Source: Azorhizobium oxalatiphilum (GTDB lineage Bacteria; Pseudomonadota; Alphaproteobacteria; Rhizobiales; Xanthobacteraceae). Taken from it: a DNA stretch of 64,000 nt. Numbering within the stretch: the first letter of the stretch is position 1; each line of letters opens with the position of its first letter. The position numbers and the translations under genes were made by a program. Where the stretch lies: the NCBI RefSeq assembly GCF_014635325.1, contig NZ_BMCT01000002.1:62001-126000 (forward strand), in the 5' to 3' direction. Below are positions 62,026 to 64,000 of this stretch, in pieces. The notes beneath the pieces were generated by a model, which was not told the origin of the DNA, did no database searches, and saw nothing but the letters and a program-made list of their open reading frames with translations.

Positions 62026-62945
62026 GACAGCAGCTTTGCGACGCGCTGGTGCTGCGTTCCAGCCGGCCGGACATGGTATTCCTGACCGGAGATCTCGGCT
62101 TCATGGCCCTGGTACCGCTTCAGGAGGCCATGGGCGAGCGGTTCATCAATGCCGGCGTCGCCGAGCAGAATATGATCTCCGTCGTCGCCGCCCTCGCGCG
62201 GGAAGGCATGGAGGCATGGGCCTACAGCATTGCTCCCTTCTGCTACGCACGGCCTTTCGAGCAGGTGCGCAATGACATCGCCTTCCATAATCTGCCCGTA
62301 AAGCTCATCGGAAATGGCGGTGGCTATGGCTATGGGGTGATGGGACCGACGCACCACGCCATCGAGGACTACGGCATATTGCTGGCTCTGCCGCATATGC
62401 GTGCCTTCGTCCCCGCGTTCGACGAGGACCTGAAAGCCACCATCGACCGGGCAGGCGAGGCATCCACGCCTTGCTACATCCGTCTTGGCCGTGGCGAGGT
62501 TCCGGCGGGCTACGAGACACCCGCCTATGCGCCGTGGCGCCAACTGGTTCAAGGCGGCGGAATGGCGGTGGTCGCCGTCGGGCCGGTCGCCGGCACCTAT
62601 ATCGAAGCTTTCCGCGCGCTCCCGGAGCCGCTGCGTCCGAACTTCTGGGTGGTCTCGGAACTGCCGCTGGACCTCAACCCGATGCCAGCCGATCTGCTCG
62701 CCCATATCCGGGCCGGCGATGGCCTGTGCGTCATCGAGGAGCATGTCCGGCGTGGCGGGCTCGGATCGGAAATCGCCCTGCTCATGGCCACGCAGGGCAT
62801 CTCGCCCAAGCGCTTCGCCCATGTCCACGCCCGCGCGCACCATTACGCCACATACGGATCGCAGGCCTTCCTGCGGGCACAGTCCGGCCTCGACGTGGAC
62901 AGCGTGCTCGCGGTGGTCGCCGAGCAACAGTCAGAGATCACTTGA
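62022..62945 (+). CDS. Transketolase-like protein, C-terminal (pyrimidine-binding) subunit
   Basis: 307 residues. It has DMVFLTGDLGFMALVPLQEAMGERFINAGVAEQNMISVVAALAREG with the catalytic Glu in VAEQNM, then VKLIGNGGGYGYGVMGPTHHAIEDYGIL and the C-terminal transketolase domain (MAVVAVGPVAGTYIEAFRAL; GLCVIEEHVRRGGLGSEIALLM). ATG 62022 overlaps the stop of the N-terminal subunit, giving equal expression. The TGA overlaps the epimerase start (TGATG). Confidence 0.9.
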   Translation: MRQQLCDALVLRSSRPDMVFLTGDLGFMALVPLQEAMGERFINAGVAEQNMISVVAALAREGMEAWAYSIAPFCYARPFEQVRNDIAFHNLPVKLIGNGGGYGYGVMGPTHHAIEDYGILLALPHMRAFVPAFDEDLKATIDRAGEASTPCYIRLGRGEVPAGYETPAYAPWRQLVQGGGMAVVAVGPVAGTYIEAFRALPEPLRPNFWVVSELPLDLNPMPADLLAHIRAGDGLCVIEEHVRRGGLGSEIALLMATQGISPKRFAHVHARAHHYATYGSQAFLRAQSGLDVDSVLAVVAEQQSEIT

Positions 62946-64000
62946 TGCCGCTAATCTCGCACATTCGTGCCCTGGATGGCCCCATCCTCGTCACCGGCGC
63001 GTCCGGCTTCATTGGGGCCAACCTGTTCAAGATGATCGCCGCCCAGCGGCGGGACGTGTTTGCCTGCGTGCAGCGGGAGAAGGGCTGGCGTCTGGCCGAG
63101 GTCGATGACGCGCAGATCGTCGCCGCCGACCTCAACGATGCCGTGGCCGCCAAGAACCTCATCGCCTCGCTGGCGCCGAAGACGGTGTTCGATTGCGTCG
63201 CCTATGGCGCCTATTCGTTCGAGGAAGACCCGGCACGGATCCACAAGACCAATGTTCAGTCACTGGTGGAATTCGTGCAGGGCCTGTCCGCTACTCCGCT
63301 GTCGGCTTATGTCCATGCGGGCAGCTCTTCCGAATACGGATTGAACAGCGCGGGACCGAAGGAAGAGGATGCCTGCGAGCCGAACAGCCATTATGCCGTC
63401 TCGAAGGTGAATGCGGCGGCATTCCTGCATTACATGGGGAAGTTCCGTAATTTTCCCGCGGTCAATCTCCGGCTCTATTCGGTGTATGGGCCGCTGGAGG
63501 ACACATCCCGCCTGATCCCGACCCTCGTGCGCCGGGCGAGCCAAGGCGAGCTGCCGCCCTTCGTGGACCCGGACACCTCGCGTGACTTCCTCTATGTGAC
63601 GGACGCCTGCGCCGCCTTCATCATGGCTGCCGCCAAGATGCAGCCCGATCTCTATGGCGAGAGCTTCAACATCGCATCCGGCCGCAAGACCACCATTGCG
63701 GAGCTGGCGCAGGTTGCCCGCACGACGTTCGGCATCGCCCAGGAGCCGCGTTTCGGCGAAATGGAAGCGCGCAAGTGGGATCTGGCGGACTGGTACGGCG
63801 ACCCGGCCAAGGCCCAGACCCTGCTCGGCTGGGAGGCCAGTACCGACCTCGCCACCGGCCTGCGCGCGACGGCGGGCTGGGTCTCGACGTTGAGCGAGGA
63901 AGAGTTCGCGACCGGCACCAAGCGGAATTTCCTGAACCGGCGCCGAAGCATCTCGGCCATCATCGCCTGCTACAAGGACGAGCAGGCCATTCCGCACATG
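62945..64000 (+). CDS. NAD-dependent sugar epimerase/dehydratase running into a GT2 glycosyltransferase domain, 3'-truncated by the window
   Basis: The frame is open from ATG 62945 to the last base (352 codons) and no stop is reached. Residues 1-310 are an extended SDR: ILVTGASGFIGANLF (NAD loop), HAGSSSEYGLNSAG, the active-site YAVSK with Ser/Ser/Glu upstream, and NLRLYSVYGPLEDTSRLIPTL; RDFLYVTDACAAF and FNIASGRKTTIAEL complete the family pattern. After a linker (EEFATGTKRNFLNRR) it reads RRSISAIIACYKDEQAIPHM, the opening of a GT2 glycosyltransferase. It appears to be an SDR-GT2 fusion, overlapped with the transketolase gene, for making and transferring a modified sugar. Confidence 0.85.
   Translation, partial: MPLISHIRALDGPILVTGASGFIGANLFKMIAAQRRDVFACVQREKGWRLAEVDDAQIVAADLNDAVAAKNLIASLAPKTVFDCVAYGAYSFEEDPARIHKTNVQSLVEFVQGLSATPLSAYVHAGSSSEYGLNSAGPKEEDACEPNSHYAVSKVNAAAFLHYMGKFRNFPAVNLRLYSVYGPLEDTSRLIPTLVRRASQGELPPFVDPDTSRDFLYVTDACAAFIMAAAKMQPDLYGESFNIASGRKTTIAELAQVARTTFGIAQEPRFGEMEARKWDLADWYGDPAKAQTLLGWEASTDLATGLRATAGWVSTLSEEEFATGTKRNFLNRRRSISAIIACYKDEQAIPHM

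Overview
The window is GC-rich (third positions mostly G or C), densely packed alphaproteobacterial chromosome. The pcaDCHGB operon with a divergent pcaQ and an ATAACC-N4-GGTTAT box, the double cold-shock-domain protein and the many solute-binding-protein transporters point to Hyphomicrobiales, perhaps a Xanthobacter/Azorhizobium-like soil bacterium. The genus is an inference. Nothing looks like phage or CRISPR. The two tRNA genes (Glu-TTC and Pro-TGG) lie in the right third.

Layout. 1-5040: a Dpp/Opp-type peptide or nickel importer (permease, permease, ATPase, ATPase, binding protein), cut at its 5' end by the window edge. 5146-14286: a branched-chain-amino-acid-type ABC importer with a fused LivH-LivM permease, linked to a class III CoA-transferase/racemase, a quinone-oxidoreductase-like dehydrogenase, a divergent acyl-CoA synthetase and an ATC-hydrolase-family protein. 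It looks like uptake and CoA activation of a carboxylate. 14338-18006: organosulfur genes, namely an SsuD-type monooxygenase, an SsuA/DszB-fold protein without signal peptide and a DszA/NtaA-type flavin monooxygenase. 18051-20420: a scrap zone with a decayed Dpp operon remnant, a TPR/GT9 protein, an orphan autotransporter-repeat fragment and a small membrane protein. 20712-26105: a second, complete Dpp-type importer on the minus strand.

26867-36833: a ten-gene operon holding an outer-membrane beta-barrel, a formylglycine-generating enzyme (FGE), a MoxR AAA+ ATPase, DUF58, DUF4381, two VWA proteins, a TPR protein, a BatD-like protein and a Tat-exported arylsulfatase with a CTAGR active site. 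37094-49043: a quinate/shikimate to protocatechuate to beta-ketoadipate supercluster. It contains aroQ, a TetR regulator with two operator palindromes, an amino-acid-type ABC importer, a shikimate dehydrogenase-like protein and a 3-dehydroshikimate dehydratase fused to an HPPD-like domain. It is followed convergently by pcaDCHGB and by divergent pcaQ. 49731-53456: a cytochrome P450 overlapping a cyclooxygenase/linoleate-diol-synthase-like heme peroxidase, then a small secreted protein. This is the most unusual locus of the window.

53665-58682: housekeeping and signalling genes (tRNA-Glu, glyoxalase I, sirtuin, double cold-shock protein, DUF192, diguanylate cyclase, tRNA-Pro). 59150-64000: a surface-polysaccharide-like region with a polytopic membrane protein, a split transketolase and a sugar epimerase that runs into a GT2 glycosyltransferase domain and leaves the window open.

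The recurring theme is scavenging of sulfur compounds (sulfonates, sulfate esters) and of plant-derived carboxylates and aromatics (quinate, shikimate, protocatechuate), with several high-affinity importers.
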